From Phycicoccus duodecadis (GTDB lineage Bacteria > Actinomycetota > Actinomycetes > Actinomycetales > Dermatophilaceae): 64,000 nucleotides of DNA. Location: assembly GCF_002846495.1 (NCBI RefSeq), contig NZ_PJNE01000001.1, positions 558,001 through 622,000 on the forward strand, read 5' to 3'. Under the pieces are notes generated by a model that had not been told where the DNA came from, searched no databases, and saw only the letters and a program-made list of their open reading frames with translations. This document shows, in pieces, positions 52,507-60,772 of this stretch (positions within the stretch are counted from its first letter, which is position 1; each line of letters begins with the position of its first letter). The position numbers and the translations under genes are program-made.

Positions 52507-54264
52507 ATGAGGGGGACCGCACACGAGCGTTCGGCGCTGGCCCAGTTCCAGAACGGCGAAGAACGACTTGTCTACGCCCGTCACAAAGCCGCCCCCGGTG
52601 GGCCCCTGTACTACCTCCACGACGGGACGGCCGCGGAGATCCGCACATGGGCCAAGGAACACCTTGAATGCTTCATGCCGACCTGCGACGCAAGAGAACT
52701 GACAACCGTCGCTCGATCCACCCGGCGCGACGGCTTCTCCCACCGGCGTGGGGCGGGCGGCCACGCCAAGGAAGGCCTGTTTCACCAGCAGGCCAAGGCC
52801 CTGATCTCTCGCTGGGTGAAAGAGAAGTACGCCGGTGCCGTAGTGGCCCAGCCCGAGCAAGCGACCCGGTCAAAGGAACGCCGCGCCGACGTGATGCTTA
52901 CGTGGCCCGACGGCCGACAGGTCGCCATCGAGGTCCAGTACGCCCCCCTGACGGTCGCGCAATGGAAAGCCCGCCACGAGTCCTACACCGAGCAAGGACT
53001 CACCTGCGTGTGGCTGCTCGGCCACATTCCGCCTCACCTGCGCGAGGCCCGCAACGTGCGCTGTACATCGCGAGGTTCAGCAGGCGCAGTGGCCTTCGGT
53101 GCCCTCCACCAGGCCATGCTGGCCGCCCAAGTGCCGCTGTTCTGGATCAACCCGATCGAGGAGCAGGTCGGCACCGTCTGGATCGACACCGACGCTCACG
53201 AGTGCGAAGAGACGTTCTGCGACTGGCCGAGCGACGACCGGATGTTCCAGATCCCACCGCAGGAGAGGGCCGAGTCCCTTCACTCGTTCGGCTTCTTCGG
53301 CATCGACGTCCTCGCCGAGTGCGAGATCACCCCGGACGGAATGCAGACACCGACGACGAGGCGACTGCGGGCCGAGCACGCTGAGTACCTGACCGCCCGC
53401 AAGGCCGACTTCGACGCGCAGGCCGGGATTCGCGAAGAACGGCAGCGACGCGAGGCGCAGGCCAGACATGAGGCCGACGCGCGGCAACGCGTCGCCGCAG
53501 CACGCATCGAGAGACTCCTCGAAGAGGACCGCAACGTCCGAGAGTTCCTCGCCAAATACGCCAACGCGCTCGACGGTCGCTGGAAACTCAGCGGCACCTA
53601 CGCCCGCATCATCGCTGAGCACGGCTTCGTCCCAGCCGTCCTGAGCACCGAACTCCCGAACGACATCGGGGTCCGCGGCCACGCCACCCACTGGCACGCC
53701 CTGATCTACGAAGCGCATATCCTCGGGCGCCCCGACGGCCAGAAGTTCACCGTCGCCGACTGCTACCGCACGCTCAGTAGAAACGGCTTTACCCTCCACA
53801 GCGACGGCCTGCGCCGCTCAAGCGCCGTCATCGACTACCTCAAGCACCTCGCCGAATCTGACCTCCTGTACGTCAAAATGAGCCGCCCCCGTCCGGGGCA
53901 AATCGAGTACGCCCGCGTCTACGGGGACTGCAACACCGCCACCGAGAACAAGCGGCTCCGCGACGTCGCGAAGGCCGAACGTGAAGCGCAACAGGCCGAA
54001 AGAGAACAGCGATCCGCAGAACGCCAAGCCGAGATCAGACGGCGACGCGAAGCACTCGCGCTGAAGGAGCGACAGGCTGCCCGCGAGGTCAACCGTGGGA
54101 CCACGGCCCTACCCACGCCGAGTCCCACCCCTAAAGTCTCGTCTTCAGCGCCTCATACCGAGACCGGGGCAGTCAAGTACACGAACTGCCTCACCTGTGG
54201 CATGTCACTCGCCGACGTGCTGATGAAGCGGGGGTACCACTTCGGCTGCGAGCCGCGGCGGTAG
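52507..54264 (+). CDS. CoiA-like nuclease with C-terminal zinc motif
   Basis: A 585-residue protein from ATG 52507 (a TTG at 52501 is the alternative). Residues about 85-172 match the CoiA competence-protein nuclease: GLFHQQAKALISRWV, RRADVMLTW (Asp128), VAIEVQYAPL (Glu142, Gln144), and the RHESYTEQGLTCVWLLG segment. Two long charged coiled-coil stretches follow (about 300-345 and 485-530), separated by a folded domain. The end carries a zinc-type motif (NCLTCGMSLADVLMKRGYHF then GCEP). It is the last gene before the right end, with its own terminator. It may be anti-phage cargo or a transposition accessory. Confidence 0.65.
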   Translation: MRGTAHERSALAQFQNGEERLVYARHKAAPGGPLYYLHDGTAAEIRTWAKEHLECFMPTCDARELTTVARSTRRDGFSHRRGAGGHAKEGLFHQQAKALISRWVKEKYAGAVVAQPEQATRSKERRADVMLTWPDGRQVAIEVQYAPLTVAQWKARHESYTEQGLTCVWLLGHIPPHLREARNVRCTSRGSAGAVAFGALHQAMLAAQVPLFWINPIEEQVGTVWIDTDAHECEETFCDWPSDDRMFQIPPQERAESLHSFGFFGIDVLAECEITPDGMQTPTTRRLRAEHAEYLTARKADFDAQAGIREERQRREAQARHEADARQRVAAARIERLLEEDRNVREFLAKYANALDGRWKLSGTYARIIAEHGFVPAVLSTELPNDIGVRGHATHWHALIYEAHILGRPDGQKFTVADCYRTLSRNGFTLHSDGLRRSSAVIDYLKHLAESDLLYVKMSRPRPGQIEYARVYGDCNTATENKRLRDVAKAEREAQQAEREQRSAERQAEIRRRREALALKERQAAREVNRGTTALPTPSPTPKVSSSAPHTETGAVKYTNCLTCGMSLADVLMKRGYHFGCEPRR

Positions 54265-54280
54265 CCCCCGTACGACCCAA

Positions 54281-54320
54281 CGCCTGAGGGCGGACCGCTC
54301 ATGCGGTCCGCCCTCAGGCG
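54281..54320. terminator. Perfect 18-bp hairpin terminator after the CoiA-like gene
   Basis: CGCCTGAGGGCGGACCGC, loop TCAT, then the exact complement, followed by TTCTTCTC. It ends transcription from the element before the right end and would protect the convergent nrdJ gene. Confidence 0.85.
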
Positions 54321-54344
54321 TTCTTCTCAGATATCCGTTCTGTC

Positions 54345-54434
54345 ACTGACACTCTCGTGAGAATCCACTGACATCTCGTGAGAATCCACTGACAATCCCG
54401 TGAGAATCCACTGACATCCGAGTGAGAACTGACA
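54345..54434. repeat. Right end: four tandem 21-22 bp TnsB-type repeats
   Basis: Units start at 54345, 54367, 54388 and 54410, each of the form ACTGACA-TCTCGTGAGAATCC. The last unit diverges and runs into the terminal GAGAACTGACA. Four adjacent sites in 90 bases recall the right end of Tn7, which has four overlapping 22-bp TnsB sites. This end abuts the nrdJ stop codon. Confidence 0.82.
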
Positions 54435-54439
54435 TCAGC
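54435..54439. repeat. Right copy of the 5-bp target duplication (TCAGC)
   Basis: TCAGC directly after the terminal ACA of the element. Its first three bases are the nrdJ stop codon read on the minus strand (TGA) and the other two belong to the last serine codon (AGC). Confidence 0.85.
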
Positions 54440-57410
54440 TGCAGCCGCTGGTGCTGCCGCAGCCTTCGCAGACGTAGCAGGAGCCGGCGGGGCGCATCTT
54501 GGTCCCGCAGGTCATGCACATCGGGGCGTCGGCGGCCTTGGAGTTGCCGAACGCCGCGAGCAGGTCGGCCGAGCTGTGGATCTCGGCGGAGACCTCGCGG
54601 GCCGAGGCCGCGCCGGAACCGGACGCCAGGGTCGAGGCCGACTCGGCGTCGCCGCTGGACTCGATGACCGTCGGGCCGGACGGCGCCGGCTCCTCGGCCT
54701 TCTTCGCCGAGGCGCCGATGCCCGCCGAGAGCGACTCGATCTCGCCCACGAGCTCCTCGTCGGACTCCGCGGCCTCCGGGGCGTACGAGCCGGTCTCGAG
54801 CTGGCGCGCCCGCTCCTCGGCCGTGTGGATGCCCATGTAGGACCGGGTGTCGAAGTCGAGGTGGTCGAGCGCCAGCCGCCGGAACACGTAGTCCATGAGG
54901 GACTGCGCCATCCGCACGTCGGGGTCGTCGGTCATCCCGGCCGGCTCGAAGCGCATGTTCGTGAACTTCTCGACGAACGTCTCGAGCGGCACGCCGTACT
55001 GCAGCGCGACCGAGGTGACGATCGAGAAGGCGTCCATGACACCGGCGAGCGTGGAGCCCTGCTTGCCGAACTTGAGGAACACCTCGCCCAGGCGGCCGTC
55101 GTCGTAGGTGCCGGCGGTGAGGTAGCCCTCGGCGCCACCCACGGCGAACGACGTGGTCTGGCTGGTGCGGCGCTTCGGCAGCCGCTCGCGGGTGGGCCGG
55201 TAGACGACCTTCTCCACGATCTGCGTTCCCTCAACCAGCGTCTGCGCGGCCTTGGCCGCGGCCGAGGCCTTGTCGGCCGCGGCGTCCTTGGCGGTCGAGC
55301 CGCCGTCGGAAAGGGGCTGGCCCACCTTGCAGTTGTCGCGGTAGACGGCCAGCGCCTTCAGGCCCGACTTCCAGCCCTGGATGTAGACCTCCTCGATCTC
55401 CTCGACCGTGGCGGTCTCGGGCAGGTTGACCGTCTTGCTGATCGCGCCCGACAGGAACGGCTGCGTGGCCGCCATCATCCGCACGTGGCCCATCGGGGAA
55501 ATGGCGCGCGCACCCATCGCGGTGTCGAAGACCTCGTAGTGCTCGGTCTTCAGGCCGGGGGCGTCGATGACGTGACCCTTGTCGGCGATGTACTCGACGA
55601 TGGCCTCGACGGTCTCCTCGGTGTAGCCGAGCTTGCGCAGGGCCCGCGGGATCGTGAGGTTGACGATCTGCATCGACCCGCCGCCGACGAGCTTCTTGAA
55701 CTTGACCAGCGAGAAGTCGGGCTCGATGCCGGTGGTGTCGCAGTCCATCATGAAGCCGATGGTCCCGGTGGGGGCCAGCACCGACGCCTGGGCGTTGCGG
55801 AAGCCGTTCTTCTCACCGAGCTTGACGACGTCGTCCCAGGCCTTGGTGGCCATCCGGTGGACGTCCTTGTCGAGCGTGCTGACCGTGCGCACCGCGTCGT
55901 TGGCGGCGGCGTGCTTGCGCATGACCCGCTGGTGGGCCTCGGCGTTGCGGGCGTACCCGGCGTAGGGGCCGACGACCGCGGCCATCTCGGCGGAGCGCTT
56001 GTAGGCGGCACCGGTGAGCAGCGAGGTGATGCTGGCGGCCAGGGCCCGGCCACCGTCGGAGTCGTAGCCCAGACCACTGGCCATGAGCAGCGCGCCGAGG
56101 TTGGCGTAGCCGATCCCCAGCTGGCGGTAGTCGCGGGTGGTCTTGCCGATCGGCTCGGTCGGGAAGTCGGCGAAGCAGATCGAGATGTCCATCGCGGTGA
56201 TGACGAGCTCGACGACCTTCTGGAAGGTGACGGCGTCGAAGGTGTCGTCGTCCTTGAGGAACTTCAGCAGGTTGAGGCTGGCCAGGTTGCACGAGCTGTT
56301 GTCGAGGCTCATGTACTCCGAGCACGGGTTGGACGCGGTGATCCGGCCCGACTCGGGGTTGGTGTGCCAGTCGTTGATGGTGTCGTCGTACTGGATGCCC
56401 GGGTCGGCGCACTCCCACGCGGCCTTGGCGATCTTGCCCATGAGCTCGCGGGCGTCGACGGTCTCGATGACCGAGCCGTCCTGGCGGGAGGTGAGCCCGA
56501 ACTCGGTGCCCTCCTCGACCGCGCGCATGAAGGCGTCGGTGACCCGCACGGAGTTGTTGGCGTTCTGGTACTGGACGGAGGTGATGTCCTTGCCGCCGAG
56601 GTCCATGTCGAAGCCGGCGTCGCGCAGGGCGCGGATCTTGTCCTCCTCGCGCGCCTTGGTCTCGACGAACTCGACGATGTCGGGGTGGTCGACGTCGAGG
56701 ACGACCATCTTGGCCGCGCGGCGGGTGGCGCCACCGGACTTGATGGTGCCCGCGGACGCGTCGGCGCCGCGCATGAAGGAGACCGGGCCGGAGGCGGTGC
56801 CACCGGAAGACAGCAGCTCCTTGGAGGAGCGGATGCGCGAGAGGTTCAGGCCGGCACCGGAGCCGCCCTTGAAGATGAAGCCCTCCTCCTTGTACCAGTT
56901 GAGGATGGAGTCCATCGAGTCGTCGACCGAGAGGATGAAGCAGGCGCTGACCTGCTGCGGGCTCGCGGTGCCGACGTTGAACCAGACCGGGCTGTTGAAG
57001 CTGAACACCTGGTGCAGCAGGGCGTAGGTCAGCTCGTGCTCGAAGATCTCGGCGTCCTCGGGGACGGCGAAGTAGCCGTGGTCCTTACCGGCCTTGACGT
57101 AGGTGAGGACCACGCGGTCGATGAGCTGCTTGAGCCCGGTCTCGCGCGCCTCGGTGCCCACGGCGCCGCGGAAGTACTTGGTGGTGACGATGGTGGAGGC
57201 GTTGACGCTCCAGAAGTCGGGGAACTCGACGCCGCGCTGCTCGAAGATCGTCTCGCCGGTCTTCCAGTTCTGCTGGACGACGTCGCGCTTCTCCCAGGTC
57301 ACCTCGTCGTAGGGGTGGACGCCCGGGGTGGTGTAGATGCGCTCGATGCGCACCCCCTTGCCCTTGGCGGGCTTGCGGGCACCTGCACGTGCTCCGGCGA
57401 TGTCGGTCAT
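54435..57410 (-). CDS. nrdJ: Vitamin B12-dependent (class II) ribonucleotide reductase
   Basis: A 991-residue protein from an ATG with GAGAGGAA upstream. Class II landmarks: FNSPVWFNVGT, SACFILSVDDSMDSI, GGSGAGLNLSRIRS, the active-site NPCSEYM and the radical-site region SVLAPTGTIGFMMDCDTTGI. The C-terminus ends in a Cys-rich tail (CMTCGTKMRPAGSCYVCEGC, then GSTSGCS) used for zinc binding or reduction. It makes deoxyribonucleotides using adenosylcobalamin and is essential in many actinobacteria that lack other classes. It is downstream of nrdR in the same orientation. Its stop codon lies within the Tn7-like target duplication, so the coding sequence is intact but the native terminator has been displaced. 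Confidence 0.97.
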   Translation of the reverse strand: MTDIAGARAGARKPAKGKGVRIERIYTTPGVHPYDEVTWEKRDVVQQNWKTGETIFEQRGVEFPDFWSVNASTIVTTKYFRGAVGTEARETGLKQLIDRVVLTYVKAGKDHGYFAVPEDAEIFEHELTYALLHQVFSFNSPVWFNVGTASPQQVSACFILSVDDSMDSILNWYKEEGFIFKGGSGAGLNLSRIRSSKELLSSGGTASGPVSFMRGADASAGTIKSGGATRRAAKMVVLDVDHPDIVEFVETKAREEDKIRALRDAGFDMDLGGKDITSVQYQNANNSVRVTDAFMRAVEEGTEFGLTSRQDGSVIETVDARELMGKIAKAAWECADPGIQYDDTINDWHTNPESGRITASNPCSEYMSLDNSSCNLASLNLLKFLKDDDTFDAVTFQKVVELVITAMDISICFADFPTEPIGKTTRDYRQLGIGYANLGALLMASGLGYDSDGGRALAASITSLLTGAAYKRSAEMAAVVGPYAGYARNAEAHQRVMRKHAAANDAVRTVSTLDKDVHRMATKAWDDVVKLGEKNGFRNAQASVLAPTGTIGFMMDCDTTGIEPDFSLVKFKKLVGGGSMQIVNLTIPRALRKLGYTEETVEAIVEYIADKGHVIDAPGLKTEHYEVFDTAMGARAISPMGHVRMMAATQPFLSGAISKTVNLPETATVEEIEEVYIQGWKSGLKALAVYRDNCKVGQPLSDGGSTAKDAAADKASAAAKAAQTLVEGTQIVEKVVYRPTRERLPKRRTSQTTSFAVGGAEGYLTAGTYDDGRLGEVFLKFGKQGSTLAGVMDAFSIVTSVALQYGVPLETFVEKFTNMRFEPAGMTDDPDVRMAQSLMDYVFRRLALDHLDFDTRSYMGIHTAEERARQLETGSYAPEAAESDEELVGEIESLSAGIGASAKKAEEPAPSGPTVIESSGDAESASTLASGSGAASAREVSAEIHSSADLLAAFGNSKAADAPMCMTCGTKMRPAGSCYVCEGCGSTSGCS

Positions 57411-57467
57411 ACGAGTTCCTCTCTTCTGCCCCCTCAGCCGGGAGCGGTGGTGACCTTGGTGTCTGTT

Positions 57468-57965
57468 CTACTGCTGGGGTCCGACAGGCCGCGTGGCCTG
57501 CGGTTCCTCCGCGGTGGCGTCGCGCTCGGCGCGCAGGAGGGTGATGGCCGACTCGAAGTCGTCGAGGGAGTCGAAGGCCTGGTAGACGCTCGCGAAGCGC
57601 AGGTACGCCACCTCGTCGAGCTCGCGCAACGGCTCGAGGACGGCGAGGCCGACCTCGTGGGCGTCGATCTCGGCGGAGCCGGCGCTGCGGATGGTCTCCT
57701 CGACCTTCTGGGCGAGGAGGGCGAGGTCGTCCTCGGTGACCGGGCGGCCCTGGCAGGCCTTGCGGACGCCGACGAGGACCTTGGCCCGGCTGAACGGCTC
57801 GGTGGCGCCGGAGCGCTTGACCACGCTCAGGCTGGCCGTCTCGACGGTGGTGAAGCGCCGACCGCACTCGGGGCACTGCCGGCGGCGGCGGATGGACGAG
57901 CCGTCGTCGGTGGTGCGCGAGTCCATCACGCGGGAGTCGGTGTGGCGGCAGAACGGGCAGTGCAT
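57468..57965 (-). CDS. nrdR: Transcriptional repressor NrdR
   Basis: A 165-residue protein with the N-terminal zinc ribbon [17 protein letters not shown] (Cys3, Cys6) and [15 protein letters not shown] (Cys31, Cys34), followed by the ATP-cone domain ([20 protein letters not shown]). It senses dATP/ATP and represses ribonucleotide reductase genes through paired NrdR boxes. It lies 57 bases upstream of nrdJ on the same strand, and two box-like sites lie upstream of its start, so autoregulation with nrdJ is likely. Confidence 0.97.
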   Translation of the reverse strand: MHCPFCRHTDSRVMDSRTTDDGSSIRRRRQCPECGRRFTTVETASLSVVKRSGATEPFSRAKVLVGVRKACQGRPVTEDDLALLAQKVEETIRSAGSAEIDAHEVGLAVLEPLRELDEVAYLRFASVYQAFDSLDDFESAITLLRAERDATAEEPQATRPVGPQQ

Positions 57966-58043
57966 GGCGCTGGGACTCCCTCCCCTGTGGATGGAACGGT
58001 GGACTGTGGTGTGAACAACCTGTGGACGACCGGTGTTTCCTGT

Positions 58044-58092
58044 TCACAACATGTGGACGAACTACAGCGGTGTAACCACTAGATGTTGTGCT
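58044..58092 (-). promoter_or_regulatory. Pair of NrdR boxes upstream of nrdR-nrdJ
   Basis: On the minus strand, GCACAACATCTAGTGG (about 58076-58091) fits the consensus acaCwAtATaTwGtgt well. A second site, TCACAACATGTGGAC on the plus strand (58044-58058), is centred about 33 bases away, close to three helical turns, the usual spacing for paired NrdR boxes. Confidence 0.7.
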
Positions 58093-58421
58093 CATCATGC
58101 CCCCGGTGTGACCGGCGACGCAAGCAGGCGGGGCCAAGAATCGTCCGAACGGCTGTTTGCGCAGGTCAGAGGGGGTGCAGGGGTGCGGCGTGTCGCTGCC
58201 GGCGGCGTGTCGGGGTACTACTGCTGGGGCTGATGTGACGGGAGAGGCACCACATCTAGGGGTCGAGCGCGCGGAAGGATGCCGGGCAGCCATCAGCCGT
58301 TCGGTCGTGTCGTCGCCCGTTCGGCCAGGCTCTCTCAGGAAGCCCTGCGGGGCGGCCGCGCTCCTTGTCACCGTGGAGGAGTACGCAGATCCACCGACGC
58401 TGATCAGGGAGAGCTCGGGTC
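58093..58421. other. Intergenic stretch, no gene recognised
   Basis: This gap follows the NrdR boxes. It should contain the nrdR promoter on the side near 58100 and possibly the promoter of a small plus-strand frame at 58422. No B12 riboswitch box, tRNA or repeat was recognised. Confidence 0.45.
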
Positions 58422-58613
58422 ATGAGGTACCACCTGGAAGGCCCCATGGGGCGCTATACCGAGTGCGCGACCGCCCGCCGCGGCAGCGCGGGCGACGACG
58501 CCGCCTCCCCCATCCTCGACGCCGTCGTCGTCGGGTTCGCCGCCCTGTCGTCCCTGCCCGCCCGCCTCGGCATCGACGGCCACGGCCCGCGCCGCTGCAA
58601 GCGGCACCACTGA
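58422..58613 (+). CDS. Possible small protein (63 residues)
   Basis: ATG 58422 with GGAGAG about ten bases upstream. The frame reads MRYHLEGPMGRYTECATARR, then a more hydrophobic centre (ILDAVVVGFAALSSLPARLG) and a basic end. Third positions are G/C-rich. It converges with the binding-protein gene at 58648. It may be a real small protein, but the evidence is only compositional. Confidence 0.4.
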   Translation: MRYHLEGPMGRYTECATARRGSAGDDAASPILDAVVVGFAALSSLPARLGIDGHGPRRCKRHH

Positions 58614-58647
58614 CCGCACCTCGACCCGCCGGACCCCGCCGGGTCGC

Positions 58648-59499
58648 TCAGGCCGGGGGATGCAGCACTCGCGCCAGCTCCTCCACCCCGTCGACCAGCC
58701 GCGGCCCGGGCCGGGCCCACTCCCCGTTCGCGTCGACCGCGTGCACCCGTACCGCCGCCGGCAGCAGCCCCGCGGCGACGAGGGCGTCCGCCTGCTCCTG
58801 CGCCCCGGCGCGGTCGTAGCCGCACGGCGCCACCACCACGACGTCGGGCCGCGCGGCCGCCACGTCGTCCCAGGTGACCCGGCCCGACCGCTCGCCGGCC
58901 GTCCCGAGCACGCACTCGCCGCCGGCCAGCGCGACCATCTCGGGGATCCAGTGCCCCGGCGCGTAGGGCGGGTCGGTCCACTCCAGCACGACCACCCGCG
59001 GACGCGGACGCCCCGCCACCGACCGCTCGACGGCCGCCAGCCGGTCGCGGCAGCGCGCCACGAGCGCCTGCGCCTCGGCTTCGCACCCCACGGCGGCGCC
59101 GATCCTCAGCACCGAGGCGAACACGCCCTCGAGGTCGTGCGGGTCGACGGTGAGCACCTCGGCGCGGCAGCTGAGATGGGCCAGCGCCTCGTCGACGGTC
59201 GCGGCGTCAAGGGCGCACACCGCGCACAGGTCCTGCGTGACCACCAGGTCGGCGTCCAGCCCGGCCAGGGCCCCGGCATCCAGCCGGTAGAGGTCCTCCC
59301 CCGCCGCGACGGCCGCGGCCACCGCGTCGTCGATCTCGCGCGGCGAGAGCCCCTCGGCCAGGGTCGTCGTCGAGACGATCCGGCGGCCTCGCGCCTGCGC
59401 CGGGTGGTCGCACTCGAAGGTCACGCCCACCACCTCGTCGCCCGCGCCCACCGCGAACAGGATCTCGGTGGCCGACGGGATGAGACTGACGACGCGCAT
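58648..59499 (-). CDS. BtuF-type cobalamin/iron-chelate binding protein without signal peptide
   Basis: A 283-residue protein of the periplasmic-binding-protein-2 (BtuF/FepB) fold: MRVVSLIPSATEILFAVGAG at the start, DLVVTQDLCAVCALDAATVD, and VVVLEWTDPPYAPGHWIPEM. It has no signal peptide or lipobox, so it would be cytosolic as written, which is usual for the actinobacterial subgroup annotated as cobalamin-binding. No ABC permease or ATPase is adjacent. Proximity to a B12-dependent reductase makes a cobalamin link attractive, but this is inference. Confidence 0.75.
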   Translation of the reverse strand: MRVVSLIPSATEILFAVGAGDEVVGVTFECDHPAQARGRRIVSTTTLAEGLSPREIDDAVAAAVAAGEDLYRLDAGALAGLDADLVVTQDLCAVCALDAATVDEALAHLSCRAEVLTVDPHDLEGVFASVLRIGAAVGCEAEAQALVARCRDRLAAVERSVAGRPRPRVVVLEWTDPPYAPGHWIPEMVALAGGECVLGTAGERSGRVTWDDVAAARPDVVVVAPCGYDRAGAQEQADALVAAGLLPAAVRVHAVDANGEWARPGPRLVDGVEELARVLHPPA

Positions 59500-59522
59500 C
59501 CCCCGACCCTAGGGGCCGGGTC

Positions 59523-60107
59523 TCAGAGCTGCGGGCCGCGGGCGCGCAGGTCGTCGACGTGCGTCATGGCCTCGCGCAGCTCTCCGAGCCAGGCCTCGGC
59601 GTGCTGGCCGACCAGCTTGACCGACCACGCCAGGGCGTCGCTGCGGGAGCGGGCCACGCCGGCGTCGACGAGGGTGTCGAGCACCGCGCGCTCGGGCTGG
59701 CGCAGGCGCGTCATCACCGGCACGGCGAGGTGGGTGAACAGGGCGGTGTGCTCGCCCACGCGGGCACCCCAGGACACCGTGCGGCCGTAGCGCGCCTGGG
59801 CCTCCTGGGCGACCGCCATCCGCTGCTCCCGGGTGTCGGCCCGGAAGCGCGAGATGCGGCCCTCGACCTCGCCGGGCGCCGTGTCGTGCGGCACCCCCGA
59901 GAGGGTGCCGACGACCACGATCTCCTCGCGGTCGACGGTGACGTCGAGCGCGTCGAACCAGCCGTCAGGCAGGCGGCCGGCGAACCAGTCCGGGGCGTCG
60001 TCGGCCGGCGGCAGGTCGCCCTGCTGCCAGCCGCCGCGACGGCCCCGGCCGGGGCGGCCGGCGCCGTGCTCGCGGGTGTCGTCGTCGGGTCGGTGTCCTG
60101 GGCGCAT
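59523..60107 (-). CDS. Hypothetical actinobacterial protein
   Basis: A 194-residue protein. ATG 60107 has a very good AAAGGAG; the upstream in-frame starts are weaker. The N-terminus is a charged, Gly/Arg-rich disordered region (about 1-35). A strand-rich domain follows (WFDALDVTVDREEIVVVGTL) with a regular DTREQRMAVAQEAQARYGRT helix, then a helical C-terminus with VARSRSDALAWSVKLVGQHA that resembles a ribbon-helix-helix or dimerisation segment. Function unknown. It ends 24 bases from the binding-protein start on the same strand. Confidence 0.7.
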   Translation of the reverse strand: MRPGHRPDDDTREHGAGRPGRGRRGGWQQGDLPPADDAPDWFAGRLPDGWFDALDVTVDREEIVVVGTLSGVPHDTAPGEVEGRISRFRADTREQRMAVAQEAQARYGRTVSWGARVGEHTALFTHLAVPVMTRLRQPERAVLDTLVDAGVARSRSDALAWSVKLVGQHAEAWLGELREAMTHVDDLRARGPQL

Positions 60108-60662
60108 GTCGTTCTCCTTTGCAGTGATTACTTCATTACACCACTGCAGAACGACGCCGTCGAGACTTCTGTTCCCGGGCATGACGCTGCGCGAGCCCGC
60201 CACCCCCAGCCAGGGTGGGCCCGCGCCCCTGCGATGCGTCGCCCCCGTCCGGCGAGTGTGGACGGGGACGAGGCGTGCGACCCGGGGACCCTCTGTTGCC
60301 CCCGGGCCGCACGCCTACTCCCCCGGACTCAGGCTCTGGTGCACGAGCGCTGCCGTAAACGCGTGGTGCCAGCCTCCGGAGGATGCGATACCCCGGGCTC
60401 CGCACCCACACGTCCACAGCCACCGGCCCGAGCCGCCACAGTGGACGACCGGGTGGTGCGTGGCGCGGTAGGTGCTCCGCCGGCGGGGCTGCATGTAGGG
60501 AGTTTCGTGGCGCGCCCGCGCGGTGGACAGCGCTGAGCACGCCCTCTCGGTCGTCCAGCGCCGGACTCCGACAGGACGGGCCATCCCCCCTCGGCCGTTC
60601 GGTCGATGGGGGCAGGGTGTGGCAGCAAAGGGACAGGTCGGCGGAGGCCGCCACGGACAGCA
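60108..60662. other. 555-base stretch without a supported gene
   Basis: Several overlapping open frames occur on both strands, but none has a ribosome binding site plus plausible composition. The part next to 60108 should carry the promoter of the gene ending at 59523. A structured RNA cannot be excluded from reading alone; I saw no known motif. Confidence 0.45.
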
Positions 60663-60703
60663 CGAAGGGCGTCACCCCTCCTGCACGGAGGTGACGCCCT
60701 TCG
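60663..60703. terminator. Hairpin terminator downstream of the LysM gene
   Basis: CGAAGGGCGTCACC pairs with GGTGACGCCCTTCG around a short loop. It lies 70 bases after the LysM gene stop on the minus strand. Confidence 0.7.
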
Positions 60704-60772
60704 GCGTCCTGAGTCGGGTCGAGGGACTCGGACGAGGGGGGCCGACGGGGCTGCCAGCCCGACGCCGGCGGG

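Larger units (their letters stand above)
35634..54434. mobile_element. Complete Tn7-like transposon (18.8 kb) inserted at the nrdJ stop codon
   Basis: The ends are TGTCAGTTCTCA at 35634 and its exact inverse TGAGAACTGACA ending at 54434, the TGT...ACA form of Tn7-like elements. The similarity extends through a second repeat unit. The right end has four tandem 21-22 bp repeats over 90 bases. TCAGC is duplicated on both sides. Inside are tnsA-, tnsB- and tnsC-like genes, two unrecognised genes after tnsC, a CoiA-like gene and defence cargo (CBASS, type III restriction-modification). No TniQ/TnsD or TnsE homologue was recognised. The insertion keeps the nrdJ stop codon because it lies in the duplication. 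All element genes appear open, so it may be active. Confidence 0.92.

Noticed and set aside
35634..54434. CRISPR array or Cas genes in the Tn7-like element
   Set aside because: The tandem repeats at the right end lack unique spacers of constant length, and the phased 10-bp repeats are too short; no Cas proteins are present.
54576..58082. A 1168-codon open frame on the plus strand opposite nrdJ and nrdR
   Set aside because: It is the antisense shadow of nrdJ caused by G/C-rich third positions; nrdJ is beyond doubt and the frame reads like repetitive Gly/Val/Arg/Asp text.
57966..58421. Cobalamin riboswitch upstream of nrdR-nrdJ
   Set aside because: No B12-box-like sequence was found; NrdR boxes explain the regulation better.
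60108..60662. Possible 180-codon minus-strand protein between 60136 and 60675
   Set aside because: Runs through the terminator hairpin region, lacks a ribosome binding site, and has Arg/Pro/Gly-rich noise composition.
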